NCBI RefSeq assembly: GCF_004214935.1
Contig: NZ_SFCC01000003.1
Location: 62,001-126,000, forward strand
Source of the DNA: Amycolatopsis suaedae
Lineage (GTDB): Bacteria; Actinomycetota; Actinomycetes; Mycobacteriales; Pseudonocardiaceae
Reading direction: 5' to 3'
DNA length: 64,000 nt
Below, one piece after another: positions 10,648 through 18,782 of the stretch. The position numbers and the translations under genes are program-made. The notes under the pieces were generated by a model. That model was not told the DNA's origin. It was given only the letters and a program-made list of their open reading frames with translations, and did no database searches. The number at the start of each line of letters is the position of its first letter. The stretch's first letter is position 1.

Positions 10648-10719
10648 CCTGCCGTCGCTGGAAGTTTGTAGCTGATGGGCCATCCGGGACGCCGGACCCC
10701 TGTCGACGGAGGTGTGTGG

Positions 10720-11760
10720 ATGCGGCTCGCTGTGATCCCAGGTGACGGGATCGGGCCCGAGGTGGTCACCGAGGCGCTCAAAGTTCTCGGCGAAGTCGTA
10801 CCCGACGCGGAGGTCACCAACTACGACCTCGGCGCCGCCCGCTGGCACTCCACCGGCGAACTGCTGCCCGAGTCGGTGCTCGGCGAGCTGCGCCAGCACG
10901 ACGCCATCCTCCTCGGCGCCGTCGGCGACCCGACGGTCCCCAGCGGCATCCTGGAGCGCGGCCTGCTGCTGCGGCTGCGGTTCGAGCTGGATCACCACGT
11001 CAACCTCCGCCCGGCGCGGCTCTACCCGGGTGTGCGTGGCCCGCTGTCCGACCCCGGCGACATCGACATGGTCGTCGTGCGCGAGGGCACCGAAGGTCCG
11101 TACGCGGGCAACGGCGGCCTGCTGCGCAAGGACACCGAGCACGAGATCGCCACCGAGGTCAGCGTCAACACCGCGTTCGGCATCCGCCGGGTGGTGGCCG
11201 ACGCGTTCGCCCGCGCCGAGCAGCGGCCGCGCAGGCACCTGACGCTGCTGCACAAGACCAACGTGCTGGAGCACGCCGGTTCACTGTGGTCGCGGGTCGT
11301 CGAGGAGGTGTCGCTGGAGCACCCCGAGGTGACCGTGGCGTACTCCCACGTGGACGCCGCGATGATCCACCTGGTCACCGACCCGTCGCGGTTCGACGTG
11401 ATCGTCACCGACAACCTGTTCGGCGACATCGTCACCGACCTCTCCGCCGCGGTGACCGGTGGCATCGGCCTCGCGGCCAGCGGGAACCTCGACATCACCC
11501 GTCGCAACCCGAGCATGTTCGAGCCGGTGCACGGCAGCGCGCCGGACATCGCGGGCCAGGGCCTGGCCGACCCGACGGCCGCGGTGCTGTCGGTGTCGCT
11601 GCTGCTGGACCACCTGGGCCAGAAGGAGGCCGCGCGCCGCATCGAGGCGTCGGTCGCCTTCGACCTGGCCACCCGTGATCAGGCCTCGCCGGGTTCGACG
11701 CACGCCATCGGCGACCGGCTGGCGGCACTGGTGTCGTCCAGCACCCGCCAGCTGAGCTGA
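10720..11760 (+). CDS. leuB: 3-isopropylmalate dehydrogenase
   Basis: A 346-residue NAD-dependent oxidative decarboxylase of leucine synthesis. It opens with [16 protein letters not shown], has the substrate-binding arginine region ([13 protein letters not shown]) and the metal-ligand aspartates of [15 protein letters not shown], and the nucleotide-binding [12 protein letters not shown] near residue 270. ATG 10720 is preceded by GGAGG at 10709-10713. With cimA next door it can also oxidise methylmalate in the citramalate route to isoleucine, a known dual role of LeuB. A strong terminator follows. Confidence 0.97.
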   Translation: MRLAVIPGDGIGPEVVTEALKVLGEVVPDAEVTNYDLGAARWHSTGELLPESVLGELRQHDAILLGAVGDPTVPSGILERGLLLRLRFELDHHVNLRPARLYPGVRGPLSDPGDIDMVVVREGTEGPYAGNGGLLRKDTEHEIATEVSVNTAFGIRRVVADAFARAEQRPRRHLTLLHKTNVLEHAGSLWSRVVEEVSLEHPEVTVAYSHVDAAMIHLVTDPSRFDVIVTDNLFGDIVTDLSAAVTGGIGLAASGNLDITRRNPSMFEPVHGSAPDIAGQGLADPTAAVLSVSLLLDHLGQKEAARRIEASVAFDLATRDQASPGSTHAIGDRLAALVSSSTRQLS

Positions 11761-11770
11761 GCTTCTCCGG

Positions 11771-11802
11771 AAACGCCCACGGTGGTCGCCGTGGGCGTTT
11801 TT
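11771..11802 (+). terminator. Rho-independent terminator after leuB
   Basis: A 12-bp stem (11771-11782 / 11789-11800) with a 6-base loop, ending in a run of five T. It begins 11 bases after the leuB stop, so leuB and cimA are transcribed separately. Confidence 0.9.
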
Positions 11803-11847
11803 CTTTGCCATGAGGTGACCAGATAGTGGGAAGAACCGCCCACGCCA

Positions 11848-11876
11848 TGGACGGGCTTCGCGGCGTGTGTCATGAT
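11848..11876 (+). promoter_or_regulatory. Predicted promoter of the cimA leader
   Basis: TGGACG (11848-11853) and CATGAT (11871-11876) are 17 bases apart. The expected start site, about 7 bases further on, falls at 11883, the first base of the leader peptide's GTG, so the leader mRNA would be leaderless. Confidence 0.5.
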
Positions 11877-11882
11877 GCCCGG

Positions 11883-11927
11883 GTGACTCGCTCTGCCGTG
11901 ATCATTATCCGCAGGCGCGCCGGGTAG
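11883..11927 (+). CDS. Isoleucine-rich leader peptide of cimA
   Basis: GTG ACT CGC TCT GCC GTG ATC ATT ATC ... TAG encodes M-T-R-S-A-V-I-I-I-R-R-R-A-G. Three isoleucine codons in a row follow a valine codon, the mark of a leader peptide that senses isoleucyl-tRNA. The stop lies inside the left arm-loop boundary of a hairpin (11915-11951), and a terminator follows 26 bases later. The downstream gene makes an isoleucine precursor, so codon content and target agree. Confidence 0.8.
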   Translation: MTRSAVIIIRRRAG

Positions 11928-11951
11928 GTGTTCTGGAAGCACCCGGCGCGC
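11915..11951 (+). promoter_or_regulatory. Leader hairpin overlapping the leader-peptide stop
   Basis: GCGCGCCGGGT (11915-11925) and ACCCGGCGCGC (11941-11951) are exact complements with a 15-base loop. The left arm lies in the last leader codons, so a ribosome reaching the stop would melt it, while one stalled on the Ile codons would not. A weaker alternative pairing (AGGT 11926-11929 and CTG 11933-11935 with CAGACCT 11951-11957) would compete with the terminator base. Confidence 0.65.
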
Positions 11952-11953
11952 AG

Positions 11954-11984
11954 ACCTCTCGCATCCCGATGCGGGAGGTTTTTT
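11954..11984 (+). terminator. cimA leader attenuator terminator
   Basis: An 11-bp stem (11954-11964 / 11969-11979, one G-T pair) with a CCCG loop runs into six T residues (11979-11984). It lies between the leader peptide and the cimA ribosome site, with no gene before it to terminate, which marks it as an attenuator. Confidence 0.85.
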
Positions 11985-12025
11985 GTTTGCCTTAAAACCT
12001 TTCCCACCACCCAGGAGAAACTCCC

Positions 12026-13660
12026 GTGACCCGCACGGAACCGGCCGGAACCGCACTCGGCGACGATTTCCACCTCTACGACACGACCCTGCGTGACGGC
12101 GCGCAGCGGGAGGGGATCAGCTACTCGGTCGCTGACAAGCTCGCGGTCGCGCGGCTGCTGGACGAGCTGGGGGTGGGATTCATCGAGGGCGGCTGGCCCG
12201 GCGCGCTGCCGAAGGACACGGAGTTCTTCGCCAGGGTGGCGGCGGGGGAGCTGCAGCTCAAGCACGCCGCACTCGTCGCGTTCGGATCGACCCGGCGGGC
12301 CGGCGTCGCCGCCGAGGAGGACCAGCAGGTGCGGGCACTGCTGGACTCCAGGGCGCCGGTGGTGACCCTGGTGGCCAAATCGGACAGAAGGCACATCGAG
12401 CGGGCGTTGCGGGCAGACGTCGACGAGGCCTGCGCGATGGTGGCGGACACGGTGACGTTCCTGGTGTCGGAGGGCAGGCGGGTTTTCCTGGACGCCGAGC
12501 ACTTCTTCGACGGCTACGCGTTCGATCCGGACACCTCGCTGCGGGTGCTCGACGCGGGCGCCACGGCGGGCGCGGACGTGCTGGTGCTGTGCGACACCAA
12601 CGGCGGTCAGCTGCCGCTGGGAATCGCCGACACCGTCCGCGAGGTCCGGGACCGGACCGGCTTCCGGCTCGGCATCCACTGCCAGGACGACACCTCCTGC
12701 GCGGTGGCCAACACCGTCGCAGCCGTCCAGGCGGGTGTCACGCACGTGCAGTGCACCGCGAACGGTTACGGGGAACGGGCAGGCAACGCCGACCTGTTCG
12801 CCGTGACGGGAAACCTGGTGACCAAGCTCGGCATGGAGGTGCTCCCGACCGGAGGCGCCGCCGAGCTCACCCGCGTCTCCCATGCTCTTGCCGAAATCGC
12901 GAACATCGCCCCCTACTCCCACCAGGCTTACGTAGGGGCGTCGGCCTTCGCTCACAAGGCGGGGTTGCACGCGAGCGCGATCAAGGTGGATCCGTTGTTG
13001 TACAACCACATCGATCCATCTTCTGTCGGCAACGACATGCGGGTGCTGGTCACCGAGATGGCCGGCAGGGCCAGCCTCGAACTCAAGGGACGTGAGCTCG
13101 GGGTTGACCTTGCCGGCCGGCCCGAGGCGCTGACCAGTGCGGTGCACAAGGTCAAGCGGCTGGAGGCCGAGGGCTGGTCGTTCGAGGCCGCCGATGCGTC
13201 GCTGGAGCTGCTGCTGCGCCGCGAGGTCGGCGGGGAGCAGGCCGAGGCGCTGGCCGTGCCGCCGTTCCTGCTGGAGTCCTACCGGGTCGTGCTCGACCAC
13301 CGCGCCGACGGCGTCGTCTCCTCGGAGGCGACGGTGAAGGTGCACGTCGCCGGGCAGCGGGTGATCGCCACCGCCGAGGGCAACGGGCCGGTGCACGCAC
13401 TGGACGCCGCGCTTCGTCAGGCGCTGTCGCCGCACCTGTCCTGGTTGGACAGCGTCGAGCTGGCCGACTACAAGGTCCGCATCCTGCCCGGCCATCCCGG
13501 CACCGACGCCGTCACCCGCGTGCTGGTCGAGACGTCCGACGGCGAGCGTGAGTGGACGACGGTCGGCGTGCACGGCAACATCGTGGAGGCCAGCTGGCTG
13601 GCGCTGTGTGACGCGCTGGTGCACAAGAGCATGCGGGTAGACTCGCCCGCGTGCGTCTAG
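12026..13660 (+). CDS. cimA: (R)-citramalate synthase
   Basis: A 544-residue enzyme condensing pyruvate and acetyl-CoA to citramalate, the first step of the threonine-independent route to isoleucine. The HMGL-like TIM barrel starts YDTTLRDGAQREG (about 14-26); the HCQDDTSCAVANT and GYGERAGNADL stretches carry metal and substrate residues; HKAGLHASAI follows near 310. The C-terminal third is the LeuA-type regulatory domain, where isoleucine feedback usually acts. It is longer than archaeal CimA and fits the second bacterial CimA type. GTG 12026 has AGGAG at 12013-12017. Expression is probably set by the leader upstream. Its 3' end overlaps the next gene by 10 bases. Confidence 0.93.
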   Translation: MTRTEPAGTALGDDFHLYDTTLRDGAQREGISYSVADKLAVARLLDELGVGFIEGGWPGALPKDTEFFARVAAGELQLKHAALVAFGSTRRAGVAAEEDQQVRALLDSRAPVVTLVAKSDRRHIERALRADVDEACAMVADTVTFLVSEGRRVFLDAEHFFDGYAFDPDTSLRVLDAGATAGADVLVLCDTNGGQLPLGIADTVREVRDRTGFRLGIHCQDDTSCAVANTVAAVQAGVTHVQCTANGYGERAGNADLFAVTGNLVTKLGMEVLPTGGAAELTRVSHALAEIANIAPYSHQAYVGASAFAHKAGLHASAIKVDPLLYNHIDPSSVGNDMRVLVTEMAGRASLELKGRELGVDLAGRPEALTSAVHKVKRLEAEGWSFEAADASLELLLRREVGGEQAEALAVPPFLLESYRVVLDHRADGVVSSEATVKVHVAGQRVIATAEGNGPVHALDAALRQALSPHLSWLDSVELADYKVRILPGHPGTDAVTRVLVETSDGEREWTTVGVHGNIVEASWLALCDALVHKSMRVDSPACV

Positions 13661-14418
13661 CCCGAATCGCTCATCCCGGTGGTGTCGCGTTCGCCTCAGT
13701 CGAGGGGGACGGTGACGACGCCCGTGTCCGTGAGATCGCCGAGCACCCGTTCGGTGAGCCCAACTTCACCGGCAAGCAGTGGCCGCTGGCCGACGTGCGG
13801 CTGCTGGCGCCGATCCTGCCGACGAAGGTCATCGCCGTCGGCCGCAACTACGCCAAGCACGCGGCGGAGTTCGGCAACGAGGTGCCCGAGTCGCCGATGA
13901 TCTTCCTCAAGCCGTCGACCAGCGTCATCGGCCCGAACGCGGCCATCAAGCTGCCGCCGAGCTCGTCGCGGGTCGACTTCGAGGGCGAGCTGGCGGTGGT
14001 GATCGGCCAGCCGGTGAAGAACGTGCCAGCGGCGCGGGCGGCGAGCGTCGTGCTCGGCTACACCGTGGCCAACGACGTCAGCGCCCGCGACCAGCAGAAG
14101 TCCGACGGGCAGTGGGGCAGGGCCAAGGGGTACGACACGTTCTGCCCGCTCGGCCCGTGGATCGAGACCTCGCTCGACCCCGCCGACCTGCGGCTGACGT
14201 CCGAAGTGGACGGTGAGCTGAAGCAGGACGGCCGGACGTCGGACCTGGTGCACAAGATCCCCGAGCTGATCGAGTTCGTCTCCGGTGTCATGACGCTGCT
14301 GCCCGGCGACGTGATCCTCACCGGCACCCCGGAGGGTGTCGGCCCGATCGCCGACGGGCAGCAGGTCTCGATCACGGTCGAGGGCATCGGCACCCTGACC
14401 AACCCGGTCACCGGGTAG
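13651..14418 (+). CDS. Fumarylacetoacetate hydrolase family protein
   Basis: A 255-residue member of the FAH fold, which holds hydrolases, isomerases and decarboxylases acting on oxo acids. Metal ligands sit in DFEGELAVVIG (E-x-E pattern near 113) and NDVSARD; GRNYAKHAAEFG near residue 65 and GTPEGVG near 230 are also typical. In mycobacteria a homologue lies in the same place beside gltX, so the position is conserved while the substrate is not known. The GTG start overlaps the end of cimA and may be coupled to it. The 3' end overlaps the convergent monooxygenase gene by 11 bases. Confidence 0.88.
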   Translation: MRLARIAHPGGVAFASVEGDGDDARVREIAEHPFGEPNFTGKQWPLADVRLLAPILPTKVIAVGRNYAKHAAEFGNEVPESPMIFLKPSTSVIGPNAAIKLPPSSSRVDFEGELAVVIGQPVKNVPAARAASVVLGYTVANDVSARDQQKSDGQWGRAKGYDTFCPLGPWIETSLDPADLRLTSEVDGELKQDGRTSDLVHKIPELIEFVSGVMTLLPGDVILTGTPEGVGPIADGQQVSITVEGIGTLTNPVTG

Positions 14419-15658
14419 CCGCGGGGCTCCTCCTGGCGAACTCCGGTGCGTGCTCGGGCCGGAAGCCCACGCCGATCAGGCGCGCGGGCAGGTACGACGC
14501 CAGCGGCACCGTCTCGACCAGCTTGACCATGGGCTTGGGCGGGCCGTCGCGGCGGCCGTCCAGCACCGGCTTGATCACCTGGCGGTGCAGGATGCGCTGC
14601 AACGTCTGCACGAGCACGGTGGGCAGCCACCGGCGCTTGCGGACCTTCGCCAGGTCGGCGGTGGTCACCCTGCCCCGCTTCAGCGGCCCGGCCAGCAGGT
14701 GTGCGGCGGCGACGGCGTCCTGCACGGCGAGGTTGATCCCGACTCCGCCGATCGGTGACATGGCGTGGGCGGCGTCGCCGACGCACAGCAGGCCCTCGGT
14801 GTGCCAGCGGTGCAGCCGGTTGAGCCGGACGTCGAGGTGCTTGACGTCGTCCATCGACTCGATGGCGTCCACCCGGTCGGCGAACAGCGGGGCCGCGTCG
14901 GCGATGCGGTCGCGGAACCGTTCGACGCCTGCCGCCCGCATCATCGGGTCGCTGCCCTTCGGCGCGATGTAGGCGATCTGGTAGTACCCCTCGCGCGGGA
15001 TGACCACCGCGAAGTGGCCGTTGCCCATCCGGGGCGCGAGGAACCCGGTCGTCTCACCGGGGTGGCGCGGCAGCCGGAACCACCAGGCGTCGATCGGCAC
15101 CGGGAACTCGTGCGGCGTGAGGTTCGCCTGCCGCCTGGCCAGCGACCACCGGCCGTCGGCGGCGATGGTGAGGTCCGCGCGCAGCTCCTCGACCGAGCCG
15201 TCGGTACGCCTGAAGCGGACCCCGCGCACCGCGTCCCCCTCCCGGATCAGCTCGGTGACCTCGGCGTTCATCTCCAGGGTGAACGCCGGCTCCTCGGCGC
15301 CCGCGTCGGCCAGCAGGTTCAGGAAGTCCCACTGCGGGACCATGGCGATGTAGGGGCGGGCGTTCTTCAGCCGGGTCAGGTCGGCGAAGACCAGCTGGTT
15401 CTCGTCGTCGATGGGGAACGCGACGCCCTCCACCTTGCTCTGCGGCAGCGCGGCGAAGCGCTCGCCGAGGCCCAGCTCGTCCAGCAGGTCCAGGGTCGAC
15501 GGGTGGACGGTGTCGCCGCGGAAGTCCCGCAGGAAGTCGCCGTGCTTCTCCAGGACGGTCACCTCGATGCCGGCTCGCGCCAGCAGCAGCCCCGCGACCA
15601 TGCCGGCCGGACCGCCTCCGATGACCGCGCAGGTCGTGCGCCTGGTCATCACCACCAC
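14408..15658 (-). CDS. FAD-dependent monooxygenase (PHBH-like)
   Basis: A 416-residue class A flavin monooxygenase. It has the N-terminal FAD motif [19 protein letters not shown], a DG motif ([14 protein letters not shown], near 170) and the GD motif [21 protein letters not shown] (near 285-305). This family hydroxylates aromatic or similar small molecules with NAD(P)H and O2. No aromatic catabolic or biosynthetic genes are adjacent, so the substrate is unknown. Alternative start: the ATG four codons in ([13 protein letters not shown]). Confidence 0.88.
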   Translation of the reverse strand: MVVMTRRTTCAVIGGGPAGMVAGLLLARAGIEVTVLEKHGDFLRDFRGDTVHPSTLDLLDELGLGERFAALPQSKVEGVAFPIDDENQLVFADLTRLKNARPYIAMVPQWDFLNLLADAGAEEPAFTLEMNAEVTELIREGDAVRGVRFRRTDGSVEELRADLTIAADGRWSLARRQANLTPHEFPVPIDAWWFRLPRHPGETTGFLAPRMGNGHFAVVIPREGYYQIAYIAPKGSDPMMRAAGVERFRDRIADAAPLFADRVDAIESMDDVKHLDVRLNRLHRWHTEGLLCVGDAAHAMSPIGGVGINLAVQDAVAAAHLLAGPLKRGRVTTADLAKVRKRRWLPTVLVQTLQRILHRQVIKPVLDGRRDGPPKPMVKLVETVPLASYLPARLIGVGFRPEHAPEFARRSPAATR

Positions 15659-15737
15659 CCCATTTCATCGGTTGTTGAATAACTTGAGGATGCACCCGCG
15701 CCGAGCAGTGCGTCAAGGGCGATACGCTGATCGGGCT

Positions 15738-17225
15738 ATGACTACTGCCACGCCTGTTCGCGCCCGCTTCTGTCCGTCGCCCACCGGCACGCCGCACGTG
15801 GGGCTCATCCGCACCGCCCTGTTCAACTGGGCGTTCGCCCGGCACCACGGCGGCAAGCTGGTGTTTCGCATCGAGGACACCGACGCGGCCCGCGACTCCG
15901 AGGAGTCGTACGAGGCGCTGCTCGACGCGCTGCGCTGGCTCGGGCTGGACTGGGACGAGGGGCCCGAGGTCGGCGGGCCGTACGGGCCGTACCGGCAGAG
16001 TGAGCGCCGCGACGTCTACGCCGACGTCGCGGCCAAGCTGCTCGCCGCGGGCGAGCTGTACGAGGCGTTCTCGACCAACGACGAGGTCGAGGCCCGTCGC
16101 AAGGCCGCCGGTCAGGACCCGAAGCTCGGCTACGACAACTTCGACAGGGACCTGACCGAGGAGCAGCGCGCCGCGTTCCGCGCCGAGGGCAGGCAGCCGG
16201 TGCTGCGGCTGCGCATGCCTGCCGAGGACCTGGGCTGGACCGACCTGGTCCGTGGCGAGATCAGCTTCCCGGCCGGGACCATCCCCGACCCGGTGCTCGT
16301 GCGTGCCAACGGCGAGCCGCTGTACACGCTGACCAACCCGGTCGACGACGCGCTCATGCGCATCACGCACGTCCTGCGTGGCGAGGACCTGCTGCCGTCG
16401 ACGCCGCGGCAGATCGCGCTCTACCAGGCGCTGCGCCGGGTGGGCGTTGCCGAGTTCGTGCCGGAGTTCGGTCATCTCCCCTACGTGATGGGGGAGGGCA
16501 ACAAGAAACTGTCCAAACGCGACCCTTCCTCGAACCTCTTCAACTACCGCGACCGCGGTTTCGTGCCCGAGGGACTGCTGAACTACCTGGCGCTGCTGGG
16601 CTGGTCGATCGCCGACGACCGGGACATCTTCAGCGTCGCCGAGCTGGTCGAGGCGTTCCAGATCACCAAGGTGAGCGCCAACCCGGCACGCTTCGACCTG
16701 AAGAAGGCCGAGGCCATCAACGGCACGCACGTGCGGGCGCTGGACGTGGCGGACTTCGCCGCGCGGGTCGTTCCGTACCTGGTCACGGCCGGTGTGCTGC
16801 CCGCCGAGCCCGCCCCCGAGCAGCTGGAGCGCCTGCGGGCCATCGCGCCGCTGGTCCAGGAGCGGGTGACGGTGCTGTCCGACGCGGTGGACATGGTGCG
16901 GTTCCTGTTCGTCGACGAGGCCACGTTCGCCCCCGAGGAGGCCGCCGCCACCAAGGCGCTGGGCCCGGACGCCGAGCCCGTGCTGCGGGCGTCGATCGAG
17001 GCGCTGGAGGCATTGCCCGAATGGACCACCGAGGCCATCGAGGAGGCCCTCAAGGGCGCGTTGGTGGACGGCCTGGGACTCAAGCCCCGCAAGGCGTTCG
17101 CGCCCGTTCGGGTGGCGGTAACCGGTCGCACGGTGTCCCCACCGTTGTACGAATCGATGGAGCTGCTCGGGCGAGAAATCTCACTGGGTAGGTTGCGTCG
17201 CGGGGTACCTAGCAACCCAGCGTAG
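15738..17225 (+). CDS. gltX: Glutamyl-tRNA synthetase
   Basis: A 495-residue class I synthetase charging tRNA-Glu and, by analogy with other actinobacteria lacking GlnRS, probably also tRNA-Gln for later amidation. The HIGH-type signature is in [21 protein letters not shown]; the KMSKS signature is KLSKRD near residue 255. The ATG at 15738 gives the conserved N-terminus; GATACG about 12 bases upstream resembles a -10 box, so the transcript may be leaderless. tRNA-Gln and tRNA-Glu genes lie about 1 kb downstream, fitting a shared function. Confidence 0.97.
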   Translation: MTTATPVRARFCPSPTGTPHVGLIRTALFNWAFARHHGGKLVFRIEDTDAARDSEESYEALLDALRWLGLDWDEGPEVGGPYGPYRQSERRDVYADVAAKLLAAGELYEAFSTNDEVEARRKAAGQDPKLGYDNFDRDLTEEQRAAFRAEGRQPVLRLRMPAEDLGWTDLVRGEISFPAGTIPDPVLVRANGEPLYTLTNPVDDALMRITHVLRGEDLLPSTPRQIALYQALRRVGVAEFVPEFGHLPYVMGEGNKKLSKRDPSSNLFNYRDRGFVPEGLLNYLALLGWSIADDRDIFSVAELVEAFQITKVSANPARFDLKKAEAINGTHVRALDVADFAARVVPYLVTAGVLPAEPAPEQLERLRAIAPLVQERVTVLSDAVDMVRFLFVDEATFAPEEAAATKALGPDAEPVLRASIEALEALPEWTTEAIEEALKGALVDGLGLKPRKAFAPVRVAVTGRTVSPPLYESMELLGREISLGRLRRGVPSNPA

Positions 17226-17305
17226 ATCGAATCGTCTCCAAAGGGGCGCCATTGTTCACCTCGTTGGTCGAATCGGCAGAGCGTCAACTGCCCTAGCCTC
17301 TCTGA

Positions 17306-18082
17306 GTGGATTTTGCGCTTGCCTCCCCGACACAGACGCAAACCGCCGCGGCGCCGCCGGGGCACCCCGACCCCTGGGCACCTCCCTCCCTGCGCTTGGT
17401 CTGTCTGGACATCGACGACACCCTTGTCGACTTCTCGGCTTCCGGCCGCCGGGCGCTGAGTGTCCTGCTCGGACGATCCGACCTGTGGTCGCTCTGGGAG
17501 ACGATCACCGATCGCTACGTGGCGAAGGTCGTGGCCGGTGAACTGGACTACGGCTCGATGCACCGGCTACGCAGCGAGTGCTTCCTGGCCGAGCTGGGTA
17601 TCGACGCCGACGCGGCCGACTTCGAGCGGCGAAGACTGGAGATCCTGCACAGCTCGTGGCGGCTGTTCGACGACGTCGTCGCGTGCCTGGAGTGGCTGCG
17701 GGCCGCCGGCCTGTACGTCGCCGCTGTGACCAACGCCTCGGGCCGTCACCAGCGCGCGAAGCTGGCGACGCTGGGGCTGGCTCCGTTCTTCGACCACGTG
17801 GCCATCGCCGGTGAGCTGGGCGTGGCCAAGCCCGACCCGGAGATGTTCCACTCGGTGTGCCTCGCGCTCGGCTGCGACCCGGCCGAGGCCGTCCACGTCG
17901 GCGACAAGCTGGACACCGACGCCGTCGGCGCTGTGCGGGCCGGCCTGGCCGGCGTGTGGCTGAACCGCCCCGGTGGCGAGACCGACGTGCCCACGGGCGT
18001 CCACGTCATCCAGGACCTCGCCGCCCTCCCCGAGCTGCTGGTCTGCGAGTTCGCGCGGGTCGGCGTGCCAATACCACGCTGA
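17306..18082 (+). CDS. HAD-family hydrolase
   Basis: A 258-residue cytoplasmic phosphatase-like protein. Motif I is DIDDTLVDF (near 35), motif II is AVTNASG, the motif III lysine is in VAKPDPEMF and motif IV is HVGDKLDTDAVGA. These are complete, so catalysis is expected; the cap is the helical type between motifs I and II. The substrate cannot be told. The first ~25 residues are Pro/Ala-rich and poorly conserved, so the GTG start is uncertain; TAGCCT lies 7-12 bases upstream as a possible -10 box. Confidence 0.88.
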   Translation: MDFALASPTQTQTAAAPPGHPDPWAPPSLRLVCLDIDDTLVDFSASGRRALSVLLGRSDLWSLWETITDRYVAKVVAGELDYGSMHRLRSECFLAELGIDADAADFERRRLEILHSSWRLFDDVVACLEWLRAAGLYVAAVTNASGRHQRAKLATLGLAPFFDHVAIAGELGVAKPDPEMFHSVCLALGCDPAEAVHVGDKLDTDAVGAVRAGLAGVWLNRPGGETDVPTGVHVIQDLAALPELLVCEFARVGVPIPR

Positions 18083-18133
18083 TCTGGCGGCCCCGTGTGG
18101 TGGGGTCGCTGAGGGGGCCCGCCGGGCGTGGTC

Positions 18134-18139
18134 TACTAT
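18134..18139 (+). promoter_or_regulatory. Possible -10 box for the tRNA genes
   Basis: TACTAT lies 49 bases before tRNA-Gln, a typical distance for a tRNA promoter with a short leader. No good -35 box is visible at 17-18 bases. Confidence 0.35.
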
Positions 18140-18187
18140 TTCTTCTCGGTGGTGCTGAGCCGGTCTCGGCCGGAACGGCGCCATCAT

Positions 18188-18259
18188 TGGGGTATGGTGT
18201 AATCGGCAGCACGACTGATTCTGGTTCAGTTAGTCTAGGTTCGAGTCCTGGTACCCCAG
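18188..18259 (+). tRNA. tRNA-Gln (CTG)
   Basis: A 72-base cloverleaf. The acceptor stem TGGGGTA pairs with TACCCCA, the discriminator is G, the anticodon stem is ACTGA/TCAGT with loop TTCTGGT, so the anticodon is CTG (Gln), and the T-arm has GGTTCGAGTCC. CCA is not encoded. It is followed 58 bases later by tRNA-Glu. Confidence 0.95.
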
Positions 18260-18317
18260 CTGCAAGAGGGAAAAACCGGTCTGGTAAGTTACCTCTCGCA
18301 ACAAAGGGAAGTTCCTA

Positions 18318-18390
18318 GCCCCCGTCGTCTAGCGGCCTAGGACGCCGGCCTCTCACGCCGGTAGCGTGGGTTCGAATCCCATCGGGGGTA
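18318..18390 (+). tRNA. tRNA-Glu (CTC)
   Basis: A 73-base cloverleaf: acceptor GCCCCCG pairing with the 3' CGGGGGT, discriminator A, anticodon stem CCGGC/GCCGG with loop CTCTCAC (anticodon CTC, Glu) and T-arm GGGTTCGAATCCC. CCA is not encoded. Probably co-transcribed with tRNA-Gln. Confidence 0.95.
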
Positions 18391-18404
18391 CGTACAGCAC
18401 CCAC

Positions 18405-18446
18405 CCTCGGGGCGAGCAGCGGATTCGCTGCTCGCCCCGAGGTCGT
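18405..18446 (+). terminator. Terminator after the tRNA genes
   Basis: A perfect 17-bp stem (18405-18421 / 18426-18442) with a 4-base loop is followed by TCGTTTT. It lies 15 bases after tRNA-Glu and ends that transcript. Confidence 0.85.
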
Positions 18447-18782
18447 TTTGGGACGTCATGACGTCGTTCATCCTCTCCGCGGTTTCCGCGATGTCGGGTA
18501 GCCGGCCCGCAAACTCCAGGAACTCATCGGCGGCGTGTCCGCCCTGACCGTTGGGGCGGACGATCACGTGTGTGCGCCAGCCACCGGTGCCCGGCGCGGG
18601 GTCGGACTTCCGCTCGGGCTTCTCACCACATGGGCTTGCCGGGAGATCCCCAGCACCGTGCACGTCACTGCGGCGGGTAGGCGTTGGCGAAGCGTTTGTG
18701 ACGGCCACGCCGTCACAAAAGTCACGGAGCTGGTGATCACGTGCCACCTGTGTAACGAGGGACGGTCCTAGCGTCGGCTGGC
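18447..18782. other. Spacer without a clear gene
   Basis: About 336 bases between the tRNA terminator and the glycosyltransferase gene. A minus-strand open frame (18337-18747) has a short stretch that looks protein-like (IVRPNGQGGHAADEFLEFAG), but it runs back through the terminator and tRNA-Glu, so at best it is a gene remnant. I see no repeat flanking the tRNA that would mark an integration site. Confidence 0.5.

Noticed and set aside
18181..18400. tRNA-linked integration site
   Set aside because: I found no repeat of a tRNA 3' end downstream and no integrase gene nearby.
18337..18747. Minus-strand 136-residue open frame after tRNA-Glu
   Set aside because: Its end is the antisense of tRNA-Glu and it runs through the tRNA terminator hairpin. 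It has no ribosome site or known domain; kept only as a possible remnant in the spacer note.
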